From JBCBWG01 sp964579305 (lineage in GTDB: Bacteria; Pseudomonadota; Alphaproteobacteria; Rhizobiales; Hyphomicrobiaceae): 9,847 nt of DNA. The translations under genes were made by a program, and so were the position numbers. The notes below the pieces were generated by a model, which was not told the origin of the DNA, searched no databases, and saw only the letters and a list, made by a program, of their open reading frames with translations. The stretch spans positions 1 through 9,847 of the forward strand of contig CAZOGY010000128.1 of NCBI GenBank assembly GCA_964579305.1, given 5' to 3'. Of this stretch, positions 1 to 5,981 are shown piece by piece (within the stretch, counting starts at the first letter, position 1; the number at the start of each line of letters is the position of its first letter).

Positions 1-21
1 CGCAGCGCCGGTGCCAGCCGA

Positions 22-54
22 TGCATGGGTCCTCGGGACAAGCCCGAGGATGAC
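22..54. repeat. Short intergenic palindromic element
   Basis: TCCTCGGG at 30-37 and CCCGAGGA at 43-50 form a perfect 8-bp stem around the 5-nt loop ACAAG. It lies beyond the 3' end of the SDR gene on the minus strand. Elements of the form 'CCnCGGG-ACAAG-CCCGnGG-ATGACA' are familiar, from general knowledge, as dispersed intergenic repeats in alphaproteobacterial genomes. Only one copy is in this window, so the repeat status is inference. A second short hairpin, GGCAGCG/CGCTGCC (83-97), sits between this element and the gene. Neither is followed by a clear T-tract on the minus strand, so a terminator role is possible but not shown. Confidence 0.5.
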
Positions 55-112
55 ACGTTGGCAGGGCAGCGCACTGCCTCGCGGCAGCGACGCTGCCATG
101 CGAATTGGCGTG

Positions 113-868
113 TCAGTCTCGCTCGATGATGCCGGCGCCGCGGAAGCCGCCGTCGACGGCGATGATTTCAGCGGTGATGAAGCTCGATTTGGTCTCGTCG
201 AGGAGGAAGGCGATGACGCTGGCGACTTCGGACGGGTCGGCGTAGCGGTTCATCGGGACAAAGCGGTGATAGAGATCGCGGTCGGCCTGGGTGTGCATCG
301 CCTTGATCAGCGGCGTCTCGATCGGGCCGGGCGCAATGGCGTTGACGCGGATGCCGTGTTCGGCAAGGTCGTTGGCCATCACCTGCGTGAGCGTGACGAC
401 GGCACCCTTCGAGGCGCCATAACCCGCGCGGCCCTTGGACCCGCGCAGGCCGGAAATCGACGCGATGTTGACGATCGCGCCACGTTTGCGTTGCGCCATT
501 TTCCGAGCGGCGGCGCGGCCGACGATGAATGTGCCGACGACGTTGATGTCGAGGATTTTGCGGAACATGTCGACGGGGTGGTCGAGGGTGTGCACGTCCT
601 TGGCGATGCCGGCGCAATTGACAACGCCATCGATGGGGCCGAGGCGGTCCTCGATCTCGTCGATCAGTGCGAGCACGGCGGGTTCGTCCGTGACGTCGCA
701 GGCGTGATAACTGATCGCGCTGGCTTGGTTGGCATTGCGCGCGTCGGCAAGGGCTGGCGTGTCGAGATCGACGGCGGCCACGCGCCATCCCTCCCTGGCC
801 AAATAGGAGGCCGTTGCCGCCCCGATCCCCGATGCCCCGCCCGTAACAACAACCACGTTGTCGGCCAT
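113..868 (-). CDS. SDR-family NAD(P)-dependent oxidoreductase
   Basis: A 251-residue protein of normal length for a classical short-chain dehydrogenase/reductase. A Rossmann fold is expected throughout. The cofactor motif TGGASGIG is at residues 9-16. An acidic residue at the end of the second strand (D34 in VDLD) suggests NAD(H) preference. NCAG is at 84-87, the structural Asn at 109, and the catalytic Ser137, Tyr150 and Lys154 (YGASK) follow. PGPIETP at 180-186 and a C-terminal VDGGF at 238-242 are also typical. It should be a soluble cytoplasmic alcohol, polyol or 3-hydroxyacyl dehydrogenase; the substrate cannot be read from sequence. The frame stays open upstream to 1081, but the ATG at 868 is chosen because GGAGGG lies 6 nt before it (875-880) and homology begins there. 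It is transcribed alone, divergent from the membrane protein gene. FabG-like reductase and sugar-alcohol dehydrogenase are both possible. Confidence 0.95.
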   Translation of the reverse strand: MADNVVVVTGGASGIGAATASYLAREGWRVAAVDLDTPALADARNANQASAISYHACDVTDEPAVLALIDEIEDRLGPIDGVVNCAGIAKDVHTLDHPVDMFRKILDINVVGTFIVGRAAARKMAQRKRGAIVNIASISGLRGSKGRAGYGASKGAVVTLTQVMANDLAEHGIRVNAIAPGPIETPLIKAMHTQADRDLYHRFVPMNRYADPSEVASVIAFLLDETKSSFITAEIIAVDGGFRGAGIIERD

Positions 869-874
869 CGCGCG

Positions 875-880
875 CCCTCC
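875..880 (-). promoter_or_regulatory. Shine-Dalgarno of the SDR gene
   Basis: On the minus strand GGAGGG precedes the ATG at 868 with a 6-nt spacer. It decides the start against the 71-residue upstream in-frame extension, which runs into the divergent gene and lacks SDR similarity. Confidence 0.8.
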
Positions 881-965
881 GCTTTTTATCTCATTGTCGC
901 CCAAGCTCTGCCAAGAACGATGTTCACACAAGCCGCATGTTTGGTTGAGCACGGCGGACGATGCG

Positions 966-1610
966 ATGTTTGTGCGGTTTAGATCGGCGTCATTGTTGAG
1001 CTGGAACGTTGCCGGCCTCCTTGTCTGGATTGTCCTGGCGTGGCCGGGATGGATGTTCTGGGGGGAGCTCGCGAACGGCAAGGCAATTGCGCCGGACTGG
1101 AATTACCAGGTTGAAGACGCGCTTATCCGCCCAGTCGTGGAAATGGGTCGCGATCTATCTGGTTCTTTGAGATTTGTCGGCCAGGCAGCGAACGCGTATC
1201 TCGCGGTTCTCGTCTTCTCACTCTTGCTTTGGGCAACCATTCTGGGCTGGCCAAAAGAGGAAATTGATTTCAAAAAGTGCGGCATGGCTCTACGCCAAAC
1301 ACGGACCTGCCTGGCCATTGTCTTGATTCCAGGCGCCTTCGCATTTCTGTGCGTCTTACTTGTGTTCTCCACATTGGTTGCGTTTGGACCTCTAGCTGGA
1401 CTCGGCATGGTCGGAATACTGACTTTGTATCTATACATTTCTGAGGGTGGACTGGACGGTACTTCGAATTTCTCCGATGAGAAAAATGTCCGCTTCCGCC
1501 ACGGGCTCAGAACGTTTGCTGCCAGGGTTTACCTGCCGGCAATCATCAGTGCGGCAACCTTCTATTTTGCGCTCGCACCAGTATTGAACTGGGCTTACGC
1601 AACGCGGTGA
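966..1610 (+). CDS. Small multi-pass membrane protein of unknown function
   Basis: A 214-residue hydrophobic protein that I do not recognise. Membrane segments are visible at about residues 12-34, 75-94, 113-135, 137-158 and 188-207. A polar stretch at 95-112 (KEEIDFKKCG...) and a charged loop at 160-187 (GGLDGTSNFSDEKNVRFRHG) separate them. It is probably an inner-membrane protein; no catalytic motif is apparent. The frame is open from 858, but that part is antisense to the SDR start. ATG 966 is chosen because it begins just before the first membrane segment. The ribosome-binding site is weak (GGCGGACG upstream). Base composition here is clearly more AT-rich than in the neighbours, with codons such as AAA, TTG, ATT and TCA used freely. 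That suggests later acquisition or low expression. The ORF is long and strongly hydrophobic, so I think it is real, though it could be a lineage-specific orphan. Confidence 0.7.
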   Translation: MFVRFRSASLLSWNVAGLLVWIVLAWPGWMFWGELANGKAIAPDWNYQVEDALIRPVVEMGRDLSGSLRFVGQAANAYLAVLVFSLLLWATILGWPKEEIDFKKCGMALRQTRTCLAIVLIPGAFAFLCVLLVFSTLVAFGPLAGLGMVGILTLYLYISEGGLDGTSNFSDEKNVRFRHGLRTFAARVYLPAIISAATFYFALAPVLNWAYATR

Positions 1611-1867
1611 TGCCTGCCACCCGCAGTGTGCAATGCCGCAGCCATAGCCAAAGCCATAGCCGGCCAACGCGGGCGCATTGAAAAATGAAACAATGCAGCC
1701 AGTCGCAACGAATGCGCAATCGCCTTTATCTGAGCGCCGGGCCCATTCAAGCAAATTTTCATGAGGCGCGTGGGTTGTCGGTGTGCGCTTGAACAGGTGC
1801 GATCGCTGAAACAGCATTTACAAACATCGAAGGACACTCTTCGTGCGTTTTGGGACGTTTCGGAGGC
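1611..1867. other. AT-richer intergenic spacer with a direct repeat
   Basis: This 257-bp gap lies between the convergent ends of the membrane protein gene and the 367-residue gene. It continues the lower GC of the former. GCCATAGCC occurs twice (1641-1649 and 1653-1661) with AAA between. Minus-strand reading frames of 80-128 codons cross it, one giving a Gly-Tyr-Gly-Phe-Gly-Tyr-Gly run from the repeat. None shows a convincing ribosome-binding site or domain, so I do not call a gene. No clear rho-independent terminator was found. Confidence 0.4.
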
Positions 1868-2971
1868 TCAGGTTTTCGTACTGAGATTGACGGCCTGAGC
1901 AATCATCTCGGCGTTGCGCAGCGCAGACGCGTGATAAACGTCGGCGCGCTCTCGGGCCGTATTGGTCGGCCAGGCGGCGGCGATCGTTTCGCGGAATGCA
2001 TCAGGCATCTCGTCAGGCCCATGGGGGATGATCATGCCGTCACCCTCCGTCGTGCGACCGGCAAGCGCCACGTGCGGGCGGATCTCGTCTGCGGCGATCA
2101 GATAGTGGCGCTTATCCGCATCGTCTGCGGACACCGGCTGCCGCACGCCAAACAATTGCGCAAGGCTGCGGCGTGGCGGCGGTGGATCGGTCATGACGAT
2201 CACGTGGGTCGCGCAGTCGGGCAGAACGATTGGCGTTTCATCGCCCCAAATGACGACCCGGATTGGGTGGGTCAGCGGCGCCTCGGGCGATGGCGGCGGC
2301 ACGTCAGCGTCCGTCACATCCGGACCCGCTGCCGCCCAGATTATGCGGGGCACAAAGATGTCGTCGCCAAGTCTGTTTTGGATTTCGGCACGGCGGTAGT
2401 TCCATTGCCAGGCCGCCTCGATATCGGCGCCGGGCGCCATAAGGCAGTCACTTTTGATCAAGCGGCGTGCCAGGTCATCGGGATCATTCCAGTCGACCGC
2501 TGACGCGCCATCGGCGTCATCGCGCTGATAGAGGCTTACCAAGGCTTGATAGCCAAACGCGTTGCCCGCATTCCAGCCGCTGAGAAAACCGTCGGCGTCC
2601 CAGCGCTTGCCCATGCCGTCGCGTTGCGGGTCCTCAATCTCGCAGTCGAGCATGGCGACGATATCGGCAACTTCGCGCACGGCTTCGAGGCCGAAAACGT
2701 GGGCGCGGAAGAAGTTCATATTGAACCAGATGCGGGGCCGGGCAGCGCCGGGATCTTCGTCCGCATCGCCGGCGTCGTCTTCCGTCACTGGCTCGCCGCC
2801 GCTGTCCGGGCCGCGATACTCAAATGAAAAATAGGTCCCGGTATCGGGGTGCTCGTATCTGGCGAACGTGTCGTTTGCCTGAAGCTCATAAAACGGGCGG
2901 TCGCGAAAAACAGTCCAGAACTCAGCGGGACCGAACGGTTCGCGGGGAAAGAGGGTCAGGTCATAACTCAT
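1868..2971 (-). CDS. Protein of unknown function (MSYDLTLFP N-terminus)
   Basis: A 367-residue soluble protein not recognised as a named family. Proteins opening with MSYDL followed by a short Pro-containing segment are common, uncharacterised bacterial proteins; that resemblance is from general knowledge only. There is no signal peptide or membrane segment. Residues 55-80 form an acidic, probably disordered linker (TEDDAGDADEDPG). Residues 81-145 look like a compact domain (IWFNMNFFRAHVFGLEAVREV...). A Trp-rich stretch follows at 186-195 (AAWQWNYRRA). Residues 235-262 read as alternating beta strands (IRVVIWGDETPIVL, ATHVIVMTDPP) preceding a Pro-rich turn PPPPRR. The ATG at 2971 is the natural start. 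Upstream the minus strand offers only a modest AGGG Shine-Dalgarno, and a strong hairpin sits just before it (2984-3010). It lies 166 bp downstream of the oxidoreductase gene on the same strand, but a terminator candidate separates them. Confidence 0.85.
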   Translation of the reverse strand: MSYDLTLFPREPFGPAEFWTVFRDRPFYELQANDTFARYEHPDTGTYFSFEYRGPDSGGEPVTEDDAGDADEDPGAARPRIWFNMNFFRAHVFGLEAVREVADIVAMLDCEIEDPQRDGMGKRWDADGFLSGWNAGNAFGYQALVSLYQRDDADGASAVDWNDPDDLARRLIKSDCLMAPGADIEAAWQWNYRRAEIQNRLGDDIFVPRIIWAAAGPDVTDADVPPPSPEAPLTHPIRVVIWGDETPIVLPDCATHVIVMTDPPPPRRSLAQLFGVRQPVSADDADKRHYLIAADEIRPHVALAGRTTEGDGMIIPHGPDEMPDAFRETIAAAWPTNTARERADVYHASALRNAEMIAQAVNLSTKT

Positions 2972-2983
2972 TGCTCAGCCCTG

Positions 2984-3010
2984 CCGATATCGCGCCCCAT
3001 GCGCTATCGG
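2984..3010 (-). promoter_or_regulatory. Leader hairpin upstream of the 367-residue gene
   Basis: Read on the minus strand, CCGATA-GCGC, loop ATGGG, GCGC-GA-TATCGG forms a 10-bp stem interrupted by a 2-nt GA bulge. It ends 12 nt before the start codon at 2971, just upstream of the CAGGG ribosome-binding segment. It could affect translation or be a protein-binding site. No family of regulatory RNA is recognised. Confidence 0.4.
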
Positions 3011-3078
3011 GCGGGACCCTAACGGGACCACCGCGGCTTGCAACGCAAGCGCGATCATGGGCCGGCAAACAACGGCAA

Positions 3079-3103
3079 GGCTCGGCGGGGGTCGGGCCGA
3101 GCC
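3079..3103 (-). terminator. Probable terminator of the SAF-domain oxidoreductase gene
   Basis: GGCTCGGC (3079-3086) and GCCGAGCC (3096-3103) pair perfectly around a 9-nt loop, starting 34 nt beyond the stop of the minus-strand gene. On the minus strand the stem is followed by TTGCCGTTGTTTG, which is T-rich but interrupted. An intrinsic terminator or a 3'-end stabilising hairpin are both possible. Confidence 0.5.
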
Positions 3104-3137
3104 GAACCTGGCGTCGTCATATCCGCATGCGGCCGCG

Positions 3138-4490
3138 TCAGGATGCGTTGGGCCGTCCGAACGCGGCTTCCATCTCGCGGCGGAACTTGACCGCGTCGGC
3201 GGCCGGGTCGATCTCGACATCGTCCCAGCGCAGCATCGCGCCTTCCGGCAGATCCCGCTTGAGTTTGACGTCGTGGGCAAGGCCGAGCGGCAGATAGCCC
3301 TCTCGCAAGGACACGTCGGACGGCTGCTGCTTGCCCCAAACGCAGAAGCCACCTTCGCCATCGAGGATTTCGCCGGCTTTCAACGCACGTTTCGCGGTGG
3401 CGCAAACGTCGGAATTGAAGACGTGCGGTGCGCCGGTTGGTTCGTTGCGCAGGGCAGCGGAGGCAACCGACAAGCCAAGCTCGAGGCCGATCATGTGGGT
3501 CGGGCGGTAGAGACTTGCGTATTTGCCTGAGCTGTCGGGCAGGCAGTTGTATTCGCGAAAACAGGTTTGCGAGTAGGCGCTGTCGGAGGTGATCACCACG
3601 TAGGTGCCCATCACGAGGTTATGGGGCACCTCGGTGTCCTCGCGCGTGATGGAGGAGACGACTTCGGTCACGCCAGCCTTTTCGAGTGTGCCGCCATCGC
3701 TGCGCGGCTTACACACTTCGGCCAGTTCAAATCGCGAAGCGGGCGGGAACCCAAGCCCCGTCGACTGCGGCACAAGCCCCATGGCGTTGCAGACGGCAGT
3801 CATTTCGATCCCGGATTTTGTGCCGTCGACGAACGAGTTGAACATTTTTGGATTGATGTGGCTGCGCTGTTCGATCGGCAGGTATTTCGCGAGGATGTCC
3901 CAAACGGTGTCCGGCGTCGAAGCATGGTAGGTCGGGTGGTAGCGCGTGCCCTTGCCCGCAGCGACAACTTCGAAACCGCATGCGCGCGCCCAGTCGATGT
4001 GTTCGCAAATCAGCGCCGGCTGGTCGCCCCAGGCGAGCGAATAGACGACACCGGCGGCGCGGGCGCGGCGGGCGAGAAGCGGGCCGGCCAGAGCGTCGGC
4101 TTCGACGTTGACCATGACAATGTGCTTGCCTGCATCGATCGCCGCGTTTGCGATCTTGATGCCGTTCGCCGGATCACCAGTGGCCTCGATGATCACCTCG
4201 ATTTCGGGATGCGCGATCAGCGACATCTGGTCGTCGGTGACGCAGGTGGCGCCTGTCTTTAGGGCCTCATCGATCGAGGCGGCCGTGCAGCGCTCCGGCG
4301 CAAAGCCAGCCGTTGTCATGCGCTCACGGGCGCGATCGGGCATCAGGTCCGCCAGCGCGGTCATGTGCATGCCGGTCGTGGAATGAACCTGGGACAGAAA
4401 CATGGTGCCAAACTTGCCCGCGCCGATCTGGCCAATGCGGATCGGTTTGCCGGCAGCGGCACGCTCGGCCAGCATGAATGACAGGTTCAT
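3138..4490 (-). CDS. NAD(P)-dependent oxidoreductase with C-terminal SAF domain (COG4091 type)
   Basis: A 450-residue protein matching the 'predicted homoserine dehydrogenase with SAF domain' group (COG4091). The N-terminal Rossmann domain carries IGQIGAGKFG (19-28, GxGxxG at 23-28) and EATGDP (102-107). The segment VNVEADALAGP (127-137) follows. Catalytic-domain hallmarks include SLAWGDQPAL (151-160), AAGKGTRYHP (177-186) and NSFVDGTKS (218-226). A SAF domain of the type seen in sialate synthases and altronate dehydratase spans about 361-430 (ATAKRALKAGEILDGEGG near its start). The Brucella DXR-like enzyme DRL, which makes methylerythritol phosphate, belongs to the same wider family, so reductase or reductoisomerase chemistry on a small sugar phosphate or polyol is conceivable. 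True homoserine dehydrogenase activity is unlikely. The ATG at 4490 is chosen over the upstream frame (to 4640) because GAGGAAA lies 5 nt before it. It is divergent from hsp20. Substrate is unknown. Confidence 0.93.
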   Translation of the reverse strand: MNLSFMLAERAAAGKPIRIGQIGAGKFGTMFLSQVHSTTGMHMTALADLMPDRARERMTTAGFAPERCTAASIDEALKTGATCVTDDQMSLIAHPEIEVIIEATGDPANGIKIANAAIDAGKHIVMVNVEADALAGPLLARRARAAGVVYSLAWGDQPALICEHIDWARACGFEVVAAGKGTRYHPTYHASTPDTVWDILAKYLPIEQRSHINPKMFNSFVDGTKSGIEMTAVCNAMGLVPQSTGLGFPPASRFELAEVCKPRSDGGTLEKAGVTEVVSSITREDTEVPHNLVMGTYVVITSDSAYSQTCFREYNCLPDSSGKYASLYRPTHMIGLELGLSVASAALRNEPTGAPHVFNSDVCATAKRALKAGEILDGEGGFCVWGKQQPSDVSLREGYLPLGLAHDVKLKRDLPEGAMLRWDDVEIDPAADAVKFRREMEAAFGRPNAS

Positions 4491-4495
4491 TGACG

Positions 4496-4502
4496 TTTCC
4501 TC
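4496..4502 (-). promoter_or_regulatory. Shine-Dalgarno of the SAF-domain oxidoreductase
   Basis: On the minus strand GAGGAAA precedes the ATG at 4490 with a 5-nt spacer. It rules out the 50-residue upstream extension, whose sequence shows no family resemblance. Confidence 0.75.
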
Positions 4503-4661
4503 GCAGTGTTTTGGGTGTGTTGTCTTTGTTTGTGCGTGCGACAGCAGCATGTGGCCGCGCGGCGGGTCAACTTGGTGCCAGGACCAGTGGTTGAACGCAC
4601 CCATAGTTCGGGCGCGAGGCGCCGCTTCTGCATTGTCCACCGCGTTCTATCACTAAGTCGA

Positions 4662-4695
4662 CTTGACACCGATCAAGGCAGCGTCCGGCCGATCT
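4662..4695 (+). promoter_or_regulatory. Possible heat-shock-type promoter region of hsp20
   Basis: CTTGACA at 4662-4668 resembles the -35 of RpoH (and sigma-70) promoters. A CCGATCT at 4689-4695 weakly recalls an RpoH -10, but the spacing of 20 nt is longer than usual. The -35 is part of an inverted repeat, CTTGA-N6-TCAAG (4662-4677), which could be an operator. An RpoH promoter is expected for this gene class; the exact boxes are uncertain. Confidence 0.3.
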
Positions 4696-4704
4696 GCCAA
4701 ACAT

Positions 4705-4748
4705 CGCTGACGTCAGTAGTGTTGCTCTTTCAGCGTGGAGGACAAGAC
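4705..4748 (+). promoter_or_regulatory. ROSE-like RNA thermometer candidate in the hsp20 leader
   Basis: The Shine-Dalgarno GGAGG (4737-4741) lies 7 nt before the ATG. GUUGCUC (4721-4727) can pair with GAGGAC (4738-4743) leaving G4724 bulged: G-C, U-A, U-G, bulge, C-G, U-A, C-G, with a 10-nt loop. This is the arrangement known for ROSE elements, where a UYGCU segment with a bulged G masks the ribosome-binding site and melts on heating. ROSE elements control hsp20 genes in rhizobia and relatives. A competing stem CGCTGA (4705-4710)/TCAGCG (4730-4735) and the palindrome CTGACGTCAG (4707-4716) lie in the same leader. Melting behaviour is not demonstrated, and the leader may be shorter than classical ROSE RNAs. 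Confidence 0.6.
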
Positions 4749-5246
4749 ATGGCTCAGGAACTCAAGCCCAACCAGCCGGGTCCCGGGCGTATTGTTGACC
4801 CGTTTGCCGAAATGCGCGCGGAAATGGACCGCATGGTCGACGCCATGTTCGGCCGCGGTTCGGCGCGTCCGTTCGGAAGTCTGGCGGTGCCGCGGTCAAG
4901 CGCGGCAATGACCGGCATCATGCCGAGTGTCGACATCAAAGAGACCGACGCTGCACTGGTCATGACGGCGGAACTGCCGGGTATCCAGGAAGATGATGTG
5001 CACGTGACGGTGCGCGATGGCGTTCTGACCTTGCGCGGAGAAAAACGCTCCGAACACGACGAGACGAAGGACGATATGCACGTCGCAGAGCGCTCGTATG
5101 GATCGTTCCAGCGTGCCTTCCGGCTGCCCGATACGGTCGACGAAGACAAAATCGCAGCGACATTCGACAAGGGCGTGCTGACGATCACTTTGCCAAAGGG
5201 CGACAACGCGAAACCTGAAAAACGGATCGCGATCGGCGGCGCCTGA
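4749..5246 (+). CDS. Hsp20 family small heat-shock protein
   Basis: A 165-residue small heat-shock protein (alpha-crystallin family), a cytoplasmic ATP-independent holdase that oligomerises and keeps unfolding proteins soluble for refolding by DnaK/ClpB. The N-terminal arm (1-56) contains an amphipathic stretch FAEMRAEMDRMVDAMFG. The alpha-crystallin domain spans about 57-150, starting PSVDIKETD, with AELPG at 74-78. It ends with the family's A-x-x-x-x-GVL signature (A137 to L144, ATFDKGVL) and TITLPK. The C-terminal I-x-I anchor is present as I160-A161-I162, so the protein looks complete. The frame is open upstream to 4506, but ATG 4749 has GGAGG 7 nt ahead and begins the homologous region. 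It is divergent from the SAF oxidoreductase and convergent with the ComJ-like gene. Heat regulation through a ROSE-like leader is likely. Confidence 0.97.
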   Translation: MAQELKPNQPGPGRIVDPFAEMRAEMDRMVDAMFGRGSARPFGSLAVPRSSAAMTGIMPSVDIKETDAALVMTAELPGIQEDDVHVTVRDGVLTLRGEKRSEHDETKDDMHVAERSYGSFQRAFRLPDTVDEDKIAATFDKGVLTITLPKGDNAKPEKRIAIGGA

Positions 5247-5282
5247 TGCTGCAAAAGGGCGCTGGTTGTGGCCGACGTTCCA

Positions 5283-5717
5283 TCAGCCGTCAGTGGCCGG
5301 CCATAGCCAAACGAAATAGGCATCTTCGCCATCGAGCCCGTCTTCGGACAGGGTATCCTCATCCTTGGTGGCGACAATTGCGTTGTAGGCCCCTGGCTGC
5401 ACGGCGATCCGCGCGGCTTCGGGGAAATGGTCGGTGCAGCCGAGCACGACGAGGCGGCCTGAAGGAAGTTCGATCCGCGTTTCGTTGAAGCGGTCGAAAC
5501 CGCCGGGGTCGAGCGCAGGGCGACTTTCGCAAATCTCCACCGTTAACGGGACTTCCATGTTGCGCACCGTGCCGATCGCAAAGCCGCGGTCCGTTTCAGC
5601 CAGCGCCTTTTGCATGGCTTCCGGCGTCCAAGCTTCGGTGAAATCACCAGCGGCGACGTCGTCGTCCTGGACATGGATCTGGTGATAGTCAGCAAAAATC
5701 GTGAAGTGGTGCTGCAT
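5283..5717 (-). CDS. Small protein resembling the ComJ/Nin family
   Basis: A 144-residue soluble acidic protein without signal peptide or membrane segment. Its N-terminal half reads FADYHQIHVQDDD (8-20), then EAWTPEAMQKALAETDRGFAIGTVRNMEVPLTVEI (28-62). This order of features (a Tyr-His-Gln strand, a W-T-x-EA helix, a conserved Gly, then beta strands with an Arg-Asn turn) resembles, from memory, Bacillus Nin/ComJ. That protein inhibits the competence nuclease NucA. The C-terminal half (RIELPSGRLVVLGCTDHF, RIAVQPGAYNAIVAT, YFVWLWPA) also fits a beta-rich fold. No nuclease partner is seen next to it, so an inhibitor role here is unproven. ATG 5717 follows an AAGGG Shine-Dalgarno on the minus strand. 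It is convergent with hsp20, 36 nt from its end. Stop-to-stop it lacks obvious damage. Confidence 0.85.
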   Translation of the reverse strand: MQHHFTIFADYHQIHVQDDDVAAGDFTEAWTPEAMQKALAETDRGFAIGTVRNMEVPLTVEICESRPALDPGGFDRFNETRIELPSGRLVVLGCTDHFPEAARIAVQPGAYNAIVATKDEDTLSEDGLDGEDAYFVWLWPATDG

Positions 5718-5981
5718 GGCGCGCCCTTGAACAATTGCCTGCCTCGTGGGTCTGACATTCTGCGACGCTGGCTATCAATTGTGGCTTAAGGCTGAACTCG
5801 GGCGCGGGCGGCGGCATTTGTTTAGAACGGTCAGCGCGGTTGCTGCGAATGGTCAGCTTGGCCAGACGAACACCGAGCGGCACAGCCAGTCGCTGACAGA
5901 TTGCGATAACATTCCCGATACCGCGTTCGATGCCACGCAGGGCTTAAGCGCGTTCGTGCCGGGCCTTTGATTGGAGCGGCC
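5718..5981. other. Divergent intergenic region, ComJ-like gene / DUF2254 gene
   Basis: A 264-bp gap that should hold the promoters of both neighbours. GGTCAGC is repeated at 5829-5835 and 5851-5857, 22 bp apart, close to two helical turns, which could suit a dimeric regulator. Short reading frames of 64-74 codons cross it on both strands but lack a ribosome-binding site or recognisable domain. I could not assign convincing -35/-10 boxes. Confidence 0.4.

Noticed and set aside
885..914. Possible SDR promoter on the minus strand (TTGGCA, 18-nt spacer, GATAAA)
   Set aside because: Transcription would start within the Shine-Dalgarno at 875-880, leaving no usable ribosome-binding site.
11..982. 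Long plus-strand open frame of 323 codons over the SDR gene
   Set aside because: It is antisense to a clear SDR gene with all catalytic motifs. The frame is open because of high GC and shows no domain of its own.
1431..1837. Minus-strand frames of 80 and 128 codons with Gly/Tyr-rich or Cys-rich stretches
   Set aside because: They overlap the membrane protein gene antisense, have no convincing ribosome-binding site, and the Gly-Tyr run comes from a 9-bp direct repeat.
4506..4748. N-terminal extension of Hsp20
   Set aside because: It is Cys-rich and unlike any Hsp20 arm, and ATG 4749 has an ideal ribosome-binding site.
5294..5303. TGGCCGGCCA palindrome near the convergent hsp20/ComJ-like ends
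   Set aside because: It lies inside the coding region of the ComJ-like gene, has no loop or T-tract, and is explained by codons.
5746..5970. 74-codon plus-strand frame upstream of the DUF2254 gene
   Set aside because: No ribosome-binding site, no recognisable domain or hydrophobic pattern, and a composition typical of non-coding sequence.
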